A stretch of DNA of 64,000 bases from Salipaludibacillus aurantiacus (GCF_900111295.1 NZ_FOGT01000004.1:248001-312000); one strand, 5' to 3'. Positions 43,218-52,697 are shown, counted from the first letter of the stretch. Notes: a model not told the origin generated them from the sequence alone. Translations and numbers: made by a program.

Positions 43218-44630
43218 GTGAAAGAACGGAAGAAGGCCGGCGGGCCGAAAACTGAACTGAAAATTAAAAAAGGCCAGCGTTTCCCTGTGACAATCAAACG
43301 AATGGGAATCGACGGCGAAGGAGTAGGGTTCTTTAAGCGTCAAGTCGTGTTTGTTCCCGGCGCCTGGCCAGGGGAAGAAGTTGTATGTGAAGCAGTAAAA
43401 GTCTCCCATCAATTCGCGACAGCTAAAATTGTAAAAGTGAGGCGGAAATCTGAAGAACGGCAGACTCCGCCGTGCGCTGTCTATAATGAATGCGGCGGCT
43501 GCCAGCTTCAGCACGTGAGCTACAGCGCCCAGCTTCGTGAAAAAAAAGATGTCGTTCGCCAGGCATTCGAAAGGTACACGTCTATTAATCTTGATAAAAT
43601 TGACTTCAAGGATACTATTGGAATGGAAGACCCGTGGTACTACAGAAATAAAAGCCAGATGCAAACCGGGCTGCACAACGGTAAGGTGATTGCCGGGCTT
43701 TACAGCACCAACAGCCATAAGCTGATTGACATACCGGAATGTATCGTCCAGCACCCGCAGACGAATAAGGTTACCCGGACAGTCAAACAAATCGTCCAGG
43801 ATTTGAAAATCCCCGTTTATAATGAAAAAAAACATAAAGGATTTTTACGCACAATTGTTACCAGGATAGGATTCAAAACAGGTGAATGGCAGCTTGCTTT
43901 AGTCACAAAAGAAAAAGAATTCCCCCGGAAGGAATTATTTTTAGAGGAGCTTAAACGGAGGCTCCCGGATGTCACTTCAGTCATTCAAAATGTTAACCCG
44001 GAAAAAACATCGCTCGTTTTCGGTGACGAAACGTTCGTCCTGTACGGAAAAGAAAAACTTGAAGAAAAACTGGGCGACTTTACTTTTCATCTGTCTGCCA
44101 GGGCATTTTTCCAGCTGAATCCTGTTCAGACAGAAAAACTTTACGATGAAGTAAAGAAAGCCGCACAATTAAGCGGAAAAGAGAATGTAGTTGACGCATA
44201 CTGCGGTGTTGGTACAATCGGTCTCTGGGTAGCAGACAAAGCGAAAGAGCTCCGCGGAATGGATATCATACAAGAGTCCATTTCAGATGCTCGTAAAAAC
44301 GCAACAAACCACGGGATTGATCATGCCACGTATGAAACGGGAAAGGCGGAAACATGGCTTCCGAAATGGGAAAAGCAAGGATGGAAAGCGGATGTGGTCA
44401 TTGTGGATCCGCCTCGTACCGGGCTTGACGCCTCACTCATCGACACGCTGCTTAGAACAAAGCCTGAGCGGATTGTGTATGTCTCATGTAATCCGTCAAC
44501 GTTGGCGAAAAATGTAAAAGAACTCTCTAAAGGAGGCTATAAACTTAAAAGCCTTCAGCCCGTGGACATGTTTCCTCAAACGGCCCAGGTGGAGTGCGTG
44601 GCACAGCTGGTCTTAAAAAGTAATCAATAA
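43218..44630 (+). CDS. rlmCD: 23S rRNA uracil-C5 methyltransferase (RlmCD/RumA family)
   Basis: 470 residues. A TRAM domain comes first ([21 protein letters not shown]), then the Fe-S motif [14 protein letters not shown] (a fourth Cys is probably in [10 protein letters not shown]). The SAM fold has [14 protein letters not shown], the substrate motif VDPPRTGLD, and the catalytic Cys sits in [13 protein letters not shown]. It methylates U747 and/or U1939 of 23S rRNA; B. subtilis RlmCD does both. The start is GTG at 43218 following TTGAGGTG. Confidence 0.92.
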   Translation: MKERKKAGGPKTELKIKKGQRFPVTIKRMGIDGEGVGFFKRQVVFVPGAWPGEEVVCEAVKVSHQFATAKIVKVRRKSEERQTPPCAVYNECGGCQLQHVSYSAQLREKKDVVRQAFERYTSINLDKIDFKDTIGMEDPWYYRNKSQMQTGLHNGKVIAGLYSTNSHKLIDIPECIVQHPQTNKVTRTVKQIVQDLKIPVYNEKKHKGFLRTIVTRIGFKTGEWQLALVTKEKEFPRKELFLEELKRRLPDVTSVIQNVNPEKTSLVFGDETFVLYGKEKLEEKLGDFTFHLSARAFFQLNPVQTEKLYDEVKKAAQLSGKENVVDAYCGVGTIGLWVADKAKELRGMDIIQESISDARKNATNHGIDHATYETGKAETWLPKWEKQGWKADVVIVDPPRTGLDASLIDTLLRTKPERIVYVSCNPSTLAKNVKELSKGGYKLKSLQPVDMFPQTAQVECVAQLVLKSNQ

Positions 44631-44693
44631 ATTTAATTCTGCTCATTTAATAATTTATAGGTATGTTAAAATAATCTGTTGGTTATTTTTTCC

Positions 44694-44728
44694 TAGGAGT
44701 GGCTCCATGAGGTCACTCTTATTTTTAT
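44694..44728 (+). terminator. Terminator after rlmCD
   Basis: GAGTGGC...GGTCACTC forms a stem around TCCATGA, followed by TTATTTTT. Confidence 0.65.
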
Positions 44729-44752
44729 ATTTAAAAGGTTGAAAAATATACA

Positions 44753-44781
44753 TTGACAAAAAAGAAAGAGAGGAGTAAATT
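44753..44781 (+). promoter_or_regulatory. ktrAB promoter
   Basis: TTGACA (44753-44758), a 17-base spacer and TAAATT (44776-44781), some 25 bases before the riboswitch aptamer. Confidence 0.6.
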
Positions 44782-44802
44782 ACTTTTATAATTACATACT
44801 AA

Positions 44803-44998
44803 CCTTAAATCGCTGAATTTGTTTTGTGGAACAAAGCGGGGGAACCAAAAGTGGCAAACAGGGGTATGACTTGTTTGTCTTGGGGTGAATCTAATTAGAA
44901 GGGGTGCTCTCAACTCCTAATCCGACAGCTAACTTCGTAAGCGTTTCAAGAGAGAAGGTTTTTAATTAAAGACCTTTTTTAGAAGAGTCTTTTTTTTG
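44803..44998 (+). promoter_or_regulatory. c-di-AMP riboswitch (ydaO-yuaA leader) with terminator
   Basis: The aptamer blocks are in order: AAATCGCTGAA (44807), GCGGGGGAACCA (44836), TTGGGGTGAATC (44880), GGGGTGCTCTCAACTCC (44901), TCCGACAGCTAACTTCGTAA (44921) and GCGTTTCAAGAGAG. This is the ydaO consensus. The terminator AAGGTTTTT/AAGACCTT with T tract (44955-44980) follows, then a second T run at 44989-44997. ktrAB is a known target: high c-di-AMP shuts off potassium uptake. Confidence 0.95.
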
Positions 44999-45019
44999 TG
45001 TGAAAAGGGGATGGAAGCA

Positions 45020-45682
45020 ATGAATCAAAAAAAACAGTTTGTTGTTATTGGGCTGGGCCGTTTTGGCGGCAGCGTATGTAAAGAATTAATACAACAGGGT
45101 AATGAAGTGCTCGCTATGGATATGGATGAACAAAAAGTCAGTGACTATTCTAAAATAGCAACACATGCAGTAGTTGCCGACTCGACTGATGAGCCGACTT
45201 TAATGTCACTTGGTATACGAAACTTCGATGTAGCAGTGGTGGCGATTGGAGACAACCTTCAAGCAAGTATTTTGACTACTCTTTTATTAAAAGAAATTGG
45301 AGTAAATAATATATGGGTAAAAGCAAAGAACAATTACCACCAGAAGGTACTTGAAAAAATCGGGGCTGACAGAGTCATCCACCCTGAGAGCGATATGGGA
45401 AGAAGAATAGCACAGCAATTATCTGATGAAAACGTGATAGATTTTATAGAATTATCATTAGATTACAGTATTGTGGAATTAATAGCGGTTCAAAAACTGG
45501 ATGGGAAAACATTGATTGAATTGGACATTAGGGGCCGGTATGGTATTACTGTTTTAGCCATAAAGAGCGGTGACGAGATTAATGTCTCTCCAGAACCTGA
45601 CTATCAGATAACAGCAGGAGAACTTCTCATTGTTATCGGACATAATAAAGATATTAAACGGTTTGAAAATGAAGCGATGTAA
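45020..45682 (+). CDS. ktrA: Potassium uptake regulatory subunit KtrA (RCK)
   Basis: A 220-residue cytosolic ring-forming RCK protein that gates KtrB. The N-terminal NAD/ATP-binding domain has GLGRFGGSVCKELIQQGNEV and the acidic residue of LAMD. The C-terminal TrkA_C domain (from about 140), containing IELDIRGRYGITVLAI, is the c-di-AMP-binding part in relatives. ATG at 45020 is 9 bases after AAAAGGGG; upstream in-frame ATG/TTG codons would overlap that ribosome site. Confidence 0.94.
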   Translation: MNQKKQFVVIGLGRFGGSVCKELIQQGNEVLAMDMDEQKVSDYSKIATHAVVADSTDEPTLMSLGIRNFDVAVVAIGDNLQASILTTLLLKEIGVNNIWVKAKNNYHQKVLEKIGADRVIHPESDMGRRIAQQLSDENVIDFIELSLDYSIVELIAVQKLDGKTLIELDIRGRYGITVLAIKSGDEINVSPEPDYQITAGELLIVIGHNKDIKRFENEAM

Positions 45683-45744
45683 TATACAAATCCGGAGGCC
45701 ATATTTTTAATTAACAAATTCTTTGACGAATGAAGGTATGTTAT

Positions 45745-47097
45745 ATGTTAAACGCTGGAGAAAATAAATCCGTTAAATTATCCTCAGTTCAAATAATTGT
45801 GTTGTTTTATGCTGGTGCAGTTCTTATTTCATGCATTTTATTAAGTCTGCCAATTGCTTTAAAACCGGGTGTAACCTGGACATTTATTGATTTATTATTT
45901 ACTTCAGTCAGTGCAGTAAGCGTCACAGGGTTAACAGTCGTGAATACAGCTGAGACTTTCAGCGGGCCTGGTGTCTTCATCTTAGCGTTTATTCTGCAAT
46001 TTGGCGGGATAGGTATAATGACTTTAGGAACGTTTATCTGGGTCATTTTAGGAAAAAAAATTAGTTTTAGAGATAGACAGCTTATGATGATTGATCACAA
46101 CAGAAGCGCTTTTTCCGGCTTAGTCAGGTTAATGCTTCAAATACTGACACTGTTTTTGATTATCGAGGCTATTGGGACAGTCATTCTTGGTATATATTTT
46201 CTAAATTATTTTCCTACCTGGCATGAGGCATTTATTCAAGGTTTTTTTGGTTCAGTGAGCGCTGCAACTAATGCCGGTTTTGATATAACAGGCGAATCTT
46301 TGGAACCTTTTGCTAATGACTATTTTGTTCAGACAATAAATATACTTTTGTTAATATTCGGGGCTATCGGCTTTCCTGTTTTAATAGAAGTAAAAGAAAT
46401 GCTTACAAAGCCAAAAAATGAAAAATTCCGTTTTTCATTATTCACTAAAATTACAACGATTACTTTTTTTTCTTTGGCTTTTATTGGTACGGTGCTTATT
46501 TATGTATTTGATAAAAATCATTTCTTTGCCGGTAAAACTTGGCATGAAACTGTTTTTTATGCCTTATTCCAATCAGTGACTACCAGGAATGGCGGGCTTG
46601 CTACAATGGATGTCAGTGAGTTTACAGAAGCCACGCAAATGGTCCAAAGTGCATTAATGTTTATAGGGGCTTCTCCCAGCAGTGTAGGGGGTGGAATCAG
46701 AACCACAACTTTTGCAATTGCTGTTTTGGCTATAATTTCATTCGCCCGAGGCCGGCAGTCTGTAAAACTGTTCGGACGAGAACTGCACATGGAAGACATT
46801 ACAAAGTCTTTTATCGTCGTATCAGTTGCTATTATGCTTTGGGGCTCAGCAATTATTTTATTAACTCATTTAGAGTCTTTCCCTCTTATGGCAGTGGTAT
46901 ACGAGGTCAGTTCAGCATTCGGTACTACAGGCTTATCCATGGGGATCACCTCGGAATTGAGTACAGCGGGTAAATTAATTATTATCATGTTAATGTTTAT
47001 TGGAAGGATAGGTATTTTCTCATTTTTATTCCTGATTCGAGGGACGACTGCTGTGGAACCATTCCATTATCCAAAGGAGAGAGTCATCATTGGATAA
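45745..47097 (+). CDS. ktrB: Potassium uptake membrane subunit KtrB
   Basis: A 450-residue TrkH/Ktr channel-transporter with four MPM repeats. Selectivity loops are visible as SVTGLTVVNT, ATNAGFDITG, TRNGGLATMD and FGTTGLSMG. It conducts K+ (Na+-linked in relatives). Start ATG 45745 has GAAGG upstream; 45730 is an alternative. It follows ktrA by 62 bases in the riboswitch-controlled operon. Confidence 0.94.
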   Translation: MLNAGENKSVKLSSVQIIVLFYAGAVLISCILLSLPIALKPGVTWTFIDLLFTSVSAVSVTGLTVVNTAETFSGPGVFILAFILQFGGIGIMTLGTFIWVILGKKISFRDRQLMMIDHNRSAFSGLVRLMLQILTLFLIIEAIGTVILGIYFLNYFPTWHEAFIQGFFGSVSAATNAGFDITGESLEPFANDYFVQTINILLLIFGAIGFPVLIEVKEMLTKPKNEKFRFSLFTKITTITFFSLAFIGTVLIYVFDKNHFFAGKTWHETVFYALFQSVTTRNGGLATMDVSEFTEATQMVQSALMFIGASPSSVGGGIRTTTFAIAVLAIISFARGRQSVKLFGRELHMEDITKSFIVVSVAIMLWGSAIILLTHLESFPLMAVVYEVSSAFGTTGLSMGITSELSTAGKLIIIMLMFIGRIGIFSFLFLIRGTTAVEPFHYPKERVIIG

Positions 47098-47179
47098 TGT
47101 GGTGGGTAAATATCTTAATACGAAAGACTAATTATGGCCTGAATTACCCTTATTAAAAGAAGCAGGAATAAACAAGAAT

Positions 47180-47221
47180 AACCCAGGCAGAAATTATTTT
47201 GCTGTCTTGGGTTCTTTTTTT
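47180..47221 (+). terminator. Terminator of ktrAB
   Basis: AACCCAGGCAG pairs with CTGTCTTGGGTT, followed by a run of T. The rest of the gap to 47483 has no gene, only a ribosome site with the three-codon frame ATG AAA TAA at 47309. Confidence 0.88.
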
Positions 47222-47483
47222 ATAGATAATAGTATTTTAAGACCTGCGCCTTATTATAATTTTGTTCTAAATTTACTTTTATAGGGATTAAGAAGGGTGT
47301 GGAAAAAATGAAATAAGAAAAAGCCTGTGATTCCAGGAAATAGACGCCAGGGAATATCATCCTAAAAAATTCCAGTTTGATTTATTTTTATTACTTTCAT
47401 GGTTCGAAATCCTCTTTTAGTGTTACAAATCTATTAAAAGAATAACTAAAAACTTACAAAAAAGGAGGTTTAAGAAAAACTCG

Positions 47484-47510
47484 GTTTAAAGAGAAGGACA
47501 AGTTGGAATA
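47484..47510 (+). promoter_or_regulatory. Sigma-B-type promoter of gsiB
   Basis: GTTTAA (47484-47489), 15 bases, GGAATA (47505-47510). The match to GTTTAA-N12/15-GGGTAT is good at -35 and fair at -10. gsiB is a standard sigma-B gene, which supports the call. Confidence 0.75.
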
Positions 47511-47549
47511 TGTAGTAATGTAACATCAAAATTTAAGGAGGTTTTCAAA

Positions 47550-47939
47550 TTGGCTAACAATCAAAATCAAGGAAATATGAGCAGAGAAGAAGCAGGACGC
47601 AAAGGCGGAGAAGAAACCAGCAGAAAATACGATCAAGAGCATTTCGAAAACATCGGTCAAAAAGGTGGCGAAACCACCAGCGAAAAATATGACCAGGAAC
47701 ATTTCGAAAACATTGGCCAAAAGGGCGGAGAAACGACAAGCAAAGATCAAGACAATAACTTCTATAAGGATATCGGCCAAAAAGGTGGAGAAACTACCAG
47801 CGAAGAGCATGGCCAGAAGCACTATCAGAACATCGGTCAAAAAGGCGGAGAAACAACAAGCGAGAAATATGGCGAAGAGCACTATGAAAAGATTGGAAAA
47901 AAAGGCGGCCGTAACTCTGGAAATGGTTCAAGCAATTAA
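47550..47939 (+). CDS. gsiB: General stress protein GsiB (KGG-repeat, LEA-like)
   Basis: A 129-residue highly hydrophilic protein. After MSREEAGR come five 20-residue repeats of the form KGGETTSEKYDQEHFENIGQ and a final KGG. This is the GsiB/group 1 LEA pattern, linked to desiccation, salt and starvation tolerance. The start is TTG at 47550 with AAGGAGG 8 bases upstream; the encoded N-terminus MANNQNQGNMSREEAGRKGG matches GsiB. B. subtilis GsiB has the same number of repeats. Confidence 0.93.
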   Translation: MANNQNQGNMSREEAGRKGGEETSRKYDQEHFENIGQKGGETTSEKYDQEHFENIGQKGGETTSKDQDNNFYKDIGQKGGETTSEEHGQKHYQNIGQKGGETTSEKYGEEHYEKIGKKGGRNSGNGSSN

Positions 47940-48024
47940 TCATTACGACCGCATAAGAGAATTAAACCGATAGTTTGTTCTGGCAAACAAACTACCACCA
48001 TCATTATAACGGAGGTGCTTAGAG

Positions 48025-48201
48025 ATGGCAAACGAACAATATAAAACTGGCGAAAAAGCGCCAGAGAGCGGAAACTATAAAGTTGACCAGCTTGTAAACG
48101 GCAACTCCAGTACGGATAATTCAGAAATTAATTTAAGTGAAGGTGACCAATTCCCGCCTTCTCCGGGAGAAAATGAGGCGGCCTATTGGGTAAAAGCTTA
48201 A
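48025..48201 (+). CDS. YjzC-like small protein
   Basis: A 58-residue protein starting MANEQYKTGEKAPESGNY, ending AAYWVKA. The FKxGxxAPxSGxY opening and the GDxFPP middle resemble the YjzC family; the function is unknown. A perfect GGAGGTG ribosome site lies 7 bases before the ATG. It sits 85 bases after gsiB, possibly in the same stress transcript, and ends at a strong terminator. Confidence 0.7.
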   Translation: MANEQYKTGEKAPESGNYKVDQLVNGNSSTDNSEINLSEGDQFPPSPGENEAAYWVKA

Positions 48202-48223
48202 GCTAAATAATTTATATAAACTG

Positions 48224-48260
48224 GTCCCCCTTGAGGTTTATCAAGGGGGACTTTGATTTG
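48224..48260 (+). terminator. Terminator after the YjzC-like gene
   Basis: A perfect 11-bp stem GTCCCCCTTGA/TCAAGGGGGAC around a 6-base loop, followed by TTTG. The next 170 bases show no gene. Confidence 0.85.
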
Positions 48261-48433
48261 TGTCTGTGGCAAAAACCTCTGATAAGTGTACCGGAGTACT
48301 TTGAAGATACATATCTTTTAATCGTTAATAAGTCGCGCTCCGTAATCTTACACCCATACTGGTTTTAGTGACAAACGAAAAAGATTAAGAACAGCCTGCA
48401 GCGGTACAAAGTGTGACTATAAGAGACATAAAA

Positions 48434-48463
48434 AAGGAGAAAGCGGATTTCCCGCGTTCTCCT
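48434..48463 (-). terminator. Terminator of the CBS gene
   Basis: AAGGAGAA pairs with TTCTCCTT, with an inner GCGG/CCGC. The A run at 48430-48435 gives a T tract on the minus strand. Confidence 0.82.
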
Positions 48464-48484
48464 TCTAAAATCTAATAGCTTTTA

Positions 48485-48907
48485 TTAGTTGTTCCCTTCA
48501 CCTTTGGAAATTTCGCTTATAATATTTCCGGCAGTTTGTTCAGCATTCTCTACGCCTAAGTCGCCGAGAGTGACGACACCTTTAATATTGTCGTTTTCCA
48601 GCACTAACAGTCTTTTAATCCGGTGATCCTGCATGATTTTGGCAGCTTCCTCGACATCCATGTCCGGGTGGCCGGTGACGATGTTTTCGGTCATTATATC
48701 CTGGGCTTTCACATGTTCAGGAGAGCCTTTAGCTAATCCTTTAACTACAATATCTCTGTCTGTTACAACACCGGAACATTTATCGTTGTCTACTACCGGA
48801 ATGAATCCGACATCTTCTTCTTTCATTTTTTTTGCCATAGTAGCCAGGTTATCGTAAGAGTTGCAGTACTCCACGTTTGAAGTCATATACTCTTTCAATT
48901 GTGCCAT
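48485..48907 (-). CDS. CBS-domain pair protein (YhcV-like)
   Basis: A 140-residue protein made of two CBS domains, each with the typical DRDIVVKGLAKG and RIKRLLVLENDNIKGVVTLGD endings. It resembles B. subtilis YhcV and probably senses adenine nucleotides. ATG at 48907 follows AAAGGGTGAT. A sigma-B-like promoter (minus strand GTTTGA, 14 bases, GGTAAA; 48945-48970) lies upstream. Confidence 0.85.
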   Translation of the reverse strand: MAQLKEYMTSNVEYCNSYDNLATMAKKMKEEDVGFIPVVDNDKCSGVVTDRDIVVKGLAKGSPEHVKAQDIMTENIVTGHPDMDVEEAAKIMQDHRIKRLLVLENDNIKGVVTLGDLGVENAEQTAGNIISEISKGEGNN

Positions 48908-48944
48908 TCACAAATCACCCTTTCTTAAAAGTGTATATTCTTCT

Positions 48945-48970
48945 TTTACCATACAGATAAGGAGTCAAAC
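48945..48970 (-). promoter_or_regulatory. Candidate sigma-B promoter of the CBS gene
   Basis: On the minus strand GTTTGA, a 14-base spacer and GGTAAA. Each hexamer has one mismatch to GTTTWW / GGGWAW. The rest of the 375-bp gap to 49282 is AT-rich with no gene. Confidence 0.45.
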
Positions 48971-49282
48971 TAAAAATTGGTTAATATTACAAACATTTTT
49001 TCCGGGTTTCAACCAGGTTAATCTCATATAAAATAGAGGTTACACATAAGTCAGCTACAGTTTTTTATAAGAGCCTCACACAGAAAAAGTTTATTTATTT
49101 ACGAGAAACGTACTGAATGATTTTCTAACTATGAGAAAATTATCAGGTTGGATGGTATGATAGATTCAATCTCATTTTTTTAGCAGGTTTTGCTGAATTC
49201 CAGAACGGGAGTGTTAAACTTTTAACAGCCTGCAGGGAACAGAGCCAAAAAAGATAGAAATAATTAATACGGGTGAAATGAA

Positions 49283-50644
49283 ATGGAACATGTGAATACG
49301 AGACAAGAAAAAGTACAGTTATTTTTAAAAATATTATGGCCAATCATGGTCACACAGGTTAGTTTGTTTGCGATGAATCTGGTAGATACGATGATGTCCG
49401 GAAGAGTGGGAACAGACGACTTAGCTGGGGTCGCAATTGGATCCAGTTTATGGATGCCTGTTTTTACTGGAATTAATGGCATCCTGTTAGCCGTCACCAC
49501 GATCGTCGCCCATCTCGTCGGGAGCGGCAGAAGCGATAAAATTACTGAATCCGTTACCCAGGCGATGTATTTAGCTATGGTCCTTGCTTTTTTAGTCGTA
49601 ATGGGCGGAGTGCTGTTTCTTCAGCCTCTCTTATCGATAATGAATTTAACACCGGAGGTTAACCATATTTCATTCGGTTACTTAGTCGGGTTAGCCTTTG
49701 GAATTATTCCTCTGTTCCTGGCAAGCGTGCTGAGGAATTTCTTTGACGGGCAGGGATTCACGCGCATCACGATGCTAATAATTATAGCTGCAGTGCCTTT
49801 TAATATTCTATTAAACTACGGTTTTATTTTCGGTAACTTTGGTCTTCCAGCTCTGGGTGGAATCGGGGCGGGTTATGCCACAGCAGCCACGTACTGGATT
49901 ATCCTCTTCTTCAGCGCCTGGATGACATTTAAAGTGCCGGCTATCAGGCATTTCCGTCTTTTTAAGACCTGGATGAAACCATCATGGGTTAAATGGAAAG
50001 AACAATTATCTATAGGTATACCGATCGGCCTCTCGATCTTTTTTGAGTCGAGCATCTTTTCAGTTGTGACGTTACTCATGGGGGTGATGTTTACAACGGT
50101 AACGATTGCTGCCCACCAGATCGCCCTGAGTTTTACCTCACTGATTTTTATGATTCCATTAAGCATCTCCATGGCATTGACCATTGTAGTCGGTTTTTCT
50201 GTAGGGGGAGGGAGACTGCAGTCGGCTAAACAATACGGACGCCTTGGGGTATTAGGAGGTATCGGATTTTTAGCTGTCGGTGCGGTTTTTCTCTACTTCT
50301 TCCGAGAGGAAATTGCATATTTGTATACTGAAGACCGCGATGTGGTTGTTATGGCAGGGCATTTCTTTATTATTGCCATTGTCTATCAGCTGTCCGATGC
50401 CGCCCAATCCGGCCTCCAAGGGGTGCTGAGAGGATATAAAGACGTGAAAGTTCCTTTTATAACCGCCTTTACTTCTTACTGGGTCATTGGCATACCCGCA
50501 GGCTATTATTTAGCCGCATTTACCGCACTAGGCCCATTCGGACTTTGGGTGGGGATCACTTTAGGTCTGACCTGTGCGGCCATCGGATTTTTCGTCCGGC
50601 TGCAAATTATTCAGCGGCGTATTGAATTGCAGAGTAACAGGTAG
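49283..50644 (+). CDS. MATE family efflux transporter (NorM/DinF type)
   Basis: 453 residues, twelve predicted helices in two MatE halves. The N-terminal NLVDTMMSGRVGTDDLAGVAIG segment is the classical NorM cation-site region. It probably exchanges cationic drugs for Na+. ATG at 49283 follows GGGTGAAATG. It is unlike the YpnP-type paralogue at 17625 in its N-terminus. It ends at a hairpin that overlaps its stop codon. Confidence 0.9.
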   Translation: MEHVNTRQEKVQLFLKILWPIMVTQVSLFAMNLVDTMMSGRVGTDDLAGVAIGSSLWMPVFTGINGILLAVTTIVAHLVGSGRSDKITESVTQAMYLAMVLAFLVVMGGVLFLQPLLSIMNLTPEVNHISFGYLVGLAFGIIPLFLASVLRNFFDGQGFTRITMLIIIAAVPFNILLNYGFIFGNFGLPALGGIGAGYATAATYWIILFFSAWMTFKVPAIRHFRLFKTWMKPSWVKWKEQLSIGIPIGLSIFFESSIFSVVTLLMGVMFTTVTIAAHQIALSFTSLIFMIPLSISMALTIVVGFSVGGGRLQSAKQYGRLGVLGGIGFLAVGAVFLYFFREEIAYLYTEDRDVVVMAGHFFIIAIVYQLSDAAQSGLQGVLRGYKDVKVPFITAFTSYWVIGIPAGYYLAAFTALGPFGLWVGITLGLTCAAIGFFVRLQIIQRRIELQSNR

Positions 50645-50663
50645 GTGTCTGCCTGTTACTTTC
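50633..50663. terminator. Shared hairpin overlapping two convergent gene ends
   Basis: AGTAACAGG (50633-50641) pairs with CCTGTTACT (50652-50660). The left arm covers the last codons of the MATE gene, and the right arm covers the stop of the helicase gene. Confidence 0.7.
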
Positions 50664-52101
50664 TTGCTATATGAACCTTTAATTTTTTCCCTTTAACGGT
50701 TCTGTTTTTCATCTCCTGCAAAACTGCCGGGCCTTTTCCGTTCAGAATATCAATATAAGTCATACGCTCCTGAATGCTTATTATTCCAATATCGTCAGCT
50801 GAAATGCCCTGAATATTTGTAAGAGTACCAACGAAATCGACAGGTCTCAGCTTCTTTTGCTTCCCGCCGTTAAAATACAGTTTAGTGATGTTTTCGTTCA
50901 GCTGAGCACTTTTGTCTTTTTTGAGGGGCGCCTGTTTACTCATTTTAGCTGCAAAGGCTTGTCTGTGTTTAGTCACTTCTGCTTCAGAAGGAGGGCAAGC
51001 TGTATTTATAGATAAGCCTGTAAAACGTTCAATTTCACCTATACCAGGGGATTCTTCTTCCGTATAAAAAGTGACTGCTTTACCTTTTTTACCTGCTCGG
51101 CCGGTGCGTCCTGTGCGGTGCACATAACTCTCTTTTTCATAAGGCATGTCATAATTAATCACAAGAGAAATGTCTTCTATATCGATTCCTCTGGCTGCCA
51201 CATTAGTGGCAATTAAGTAGCGGAATTCTCCCCGTTTAAATTCATTCATTACAGAAAAACGGTCTCCCTGGGTCATACCGCCGTGGATTTTTTCGCATGA
51301 ATACCCCGATTGATTCAAAAAGCTCAGCACGTCATCCACTCTTTCCTGAGTGTTGCAGAAAACAATGCAGCTGTCAGGGTTTTCAACAATAGAGATATTT
51401 TTTAACATAGACAACTTATTTTCATTAGTCACTTCGATAAATGAATGGGCAATATGCTCCATGGTTTCACCGGTTTCTTTTGCTGCAATTTCAATTGGAT
51501 TGTTCATATACTTCCGGGTAAGCTCTTCAACATCTTCAGGGATCGTTGCTGAATAAAGGGAGGTTACTCTGTTTTGAGGCAATTCTTTTATAATTGATTC
51601 AACCTGGTCAATAAATCCCATGTTAAGCATTTCGTCCGCTTCATCAATTACTGTGAATTTTATATTGTCGAGAAGAAGAGTCCCTTTCAGTATATGGTCA
51701 TAAACTCTTCCCGGAGTCCCGATGACGACATGTGTTTTTTGCTTTAGTTCCAGCTGTTGATTTTTGAGCGGTTGTTGTCCGATGAGAACCGTAGCCTTGA
51801 TACGTTTAAACCTGCCGATATTCGTTATATCTTCTTTTATTTGAACAGCAAGTTCCCGGGTCGGTGTCAGAATCAGCGCCTGTGGTTTATTTTCTTCCCA
51901 TTCCGCCAGTTCACAGACCGGTATGCCGAAAGAGGCTGTTTTTCCGCTGCCTGTTTGAGATTTGACTACAAGATCTTTCTTCTTCAGAGCGGAAGGGATG
52001 ACTTTTTCCTGAACCTCGGTAGGGTGCTGATAATTTAAATCTTTCAGCGCCCGTTTAATCTCTTCACTTAATCCAAATTTATTAAAAGTATCTGTATTCA
52101 T
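50656..52101 (-). CDS. dbpA: DEAD-box RNA helicase, DbpA/YxiN type
   Basis: 481 residues. Motif [25 protein letters not shown], and [15 protein letters not shown] are all present. The C-terminal RNA-binding domain (from about 405) ends [11 protein letters not shown]; in DbpA/YxiN this domain binds hairpin 92 of 23S rRNA during large-subunit assembly. Length and order match YxiN. ATG at 52101 follows GAGGGTTA. Confidence 0.9.
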   Translation of the reverse strand: MNTDTFNKFGLSEEIKRALKDLNYQHPTEVQEKVIPSALKKKDLVVKSQTGSGKTASFGIPVCELAEWEENKPQALILTPTRELAVQIKEDITNIGRFKRIKATVLIGQQPLKNQQLELKQKTHVVIGTPGRVYDHILKGTLLLDNIKFTVIDEADEMLNMGFIDQVESIIKELPQNRVTSLYSATIPEDVEELTRKYMNNPIEIAAKETGETMEHIAHSFIEVTNENKLSMLKNISIVENPDSCIVFCNTQERVDDVLSFLNQSGYSCEKIHGGMTQGDRFSVMNEFKRGEFRYLIATNVAARGIDIEDISLVINYDMPYEKESYVHRTGRTGRAGKKGKAVTFYTEEESPGIGEIERFTGLSINTACPPSEAEVTKHRQAFAAKMSKQAPLKKDKSAQLNENITKLYFNGGKQKKLRPVDFVGTLTNIQGISADDIGIISIQERMTYIDILNGKGPAVLQEMKNRTVKGKKLKVHIARK

Positions 52102-52197
52102 GATTAACCCTCATTTTACTTTATATTTTGTTCTTTATTATTTCCGAAGTAGGTTTTAAATCATTAACTCTTTTTGAAATGCTCTATTAATATTTAT

Positions 52198-52322
52198 TGT
52201 TGATTTTGAAAAAACGAGACGCCTGCGGGAAAAGCAAGAGCTGAAGATCCATCGGGGTGTTTTTCCCCGATTAGCTGAAGCCTTGCCCGCGGCAAGCGAG
52301 TGTTTATTAAAAAATCAACATT
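52198..52322. repeat. Palindromic Bacillus-type intergenic repeat
   Basis: The 596-bp gap 52102-52697 contains a 120-bp element bounded by TGTTGATTTT and AAAATCAACA. Inside are GACGCCTGCGGGAAAAGC, GAGCTGAAG and CTTGCCCGCGGCAAGCGAG, blocks known from abundant non-coding repeats of Bacillus genomes. No ORF is inside. It is MITE-like in shape; mobility is not shown. Confidence 0.6.
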
Positions 52323-52471
52323 TATCTATAACAGAGTCTTTGAAAAAACCTGCTCGTTAAATTTACCAGTAATAGTGACATAAAGAAAGCTAATTTATGA
52401 GTGGAGCATTTTTGTAAAGAATGTAGGGAATTTGTTTTTTAAAGAGAGAGTCAGATAATAATGATTCAAAG

Positions 52472-52541
52472 TTACTGATAGAAGAGGGATATTCGCCGAT
52501 TGGACCTCTATTTTCGCCGATAGAGACAATATTCCGCTGAT
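52472..52541. repeat. Short tandem array of ~20-bp units
   Basis: Units TTACTGATAGAAG (52472), TTCGCCGATTGGAC (52492), TTCGCCGATAGAGAC (52513) and TTCCGCTGATTAAAT (52532) recur every 19-21 bases with the core TTCGCYGAT. It is in the gap after the larger repeat. Such arrays are seen in other Bacillus intergenic regions. Confidence 0.5.
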
Positions 52542-52623
52542 TAAATTCAATTTTAAATGATTGAACAGCTCCTGTTCTGAAATCACTGCCCTTATTCTTT
52601 TTAAATTAAGTATAAAAGCGAAA

Positions 52624-52660
52624 AACCGAACAAATATATCGCAAGATTTGTTCGGTTCCC
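52624..52660 (-). terminator. Terminator after the Rieske oxidoreductase gene
   Basis: AACCGAACAAA (52624-52634) pairs with TTTGTTCGGTT (52647-52657). The A-rich left flank gives a T tract on the minus strand. Confidence 0.85.
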
Positions 52661-52697
52661 TTTAATAGTTCCTATTCTTTTGTGCCAGTTTAAGGTT

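Noticed and set aside
43137-43835. A 232-codon minus-strand frame over rlmCD/alkA
   Set aside because: It lies opposite strongly coding, motif-bearing genes, has no ribosome site and shows composition typical of a shadow frame.
47309-47317. Ribosome site followed by ATG AAA TAA
   Set aside because: Only two codons. It could be a remnant of a gene start, but nothing coding follows.
47550-47939. Possible CRISPR array suggested by 60-bp periodicity
   Set aside because: The periodicity is in-frame, encodes 20-residue KGG repeats, and no cas genes are near.
47665-47973. A 102-codon second frame through gsiB
   Set aside because: A by-product of the 60-bp repeat structure of gsiB; the GsiB frame has the correct start and family pattern.
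52395-52586. A 63-codon minus-strand frame in the helicase-yhfW gap
   Set aside because: It runs through the tandem TTCGCYGAT array and lacks a ribosome site.
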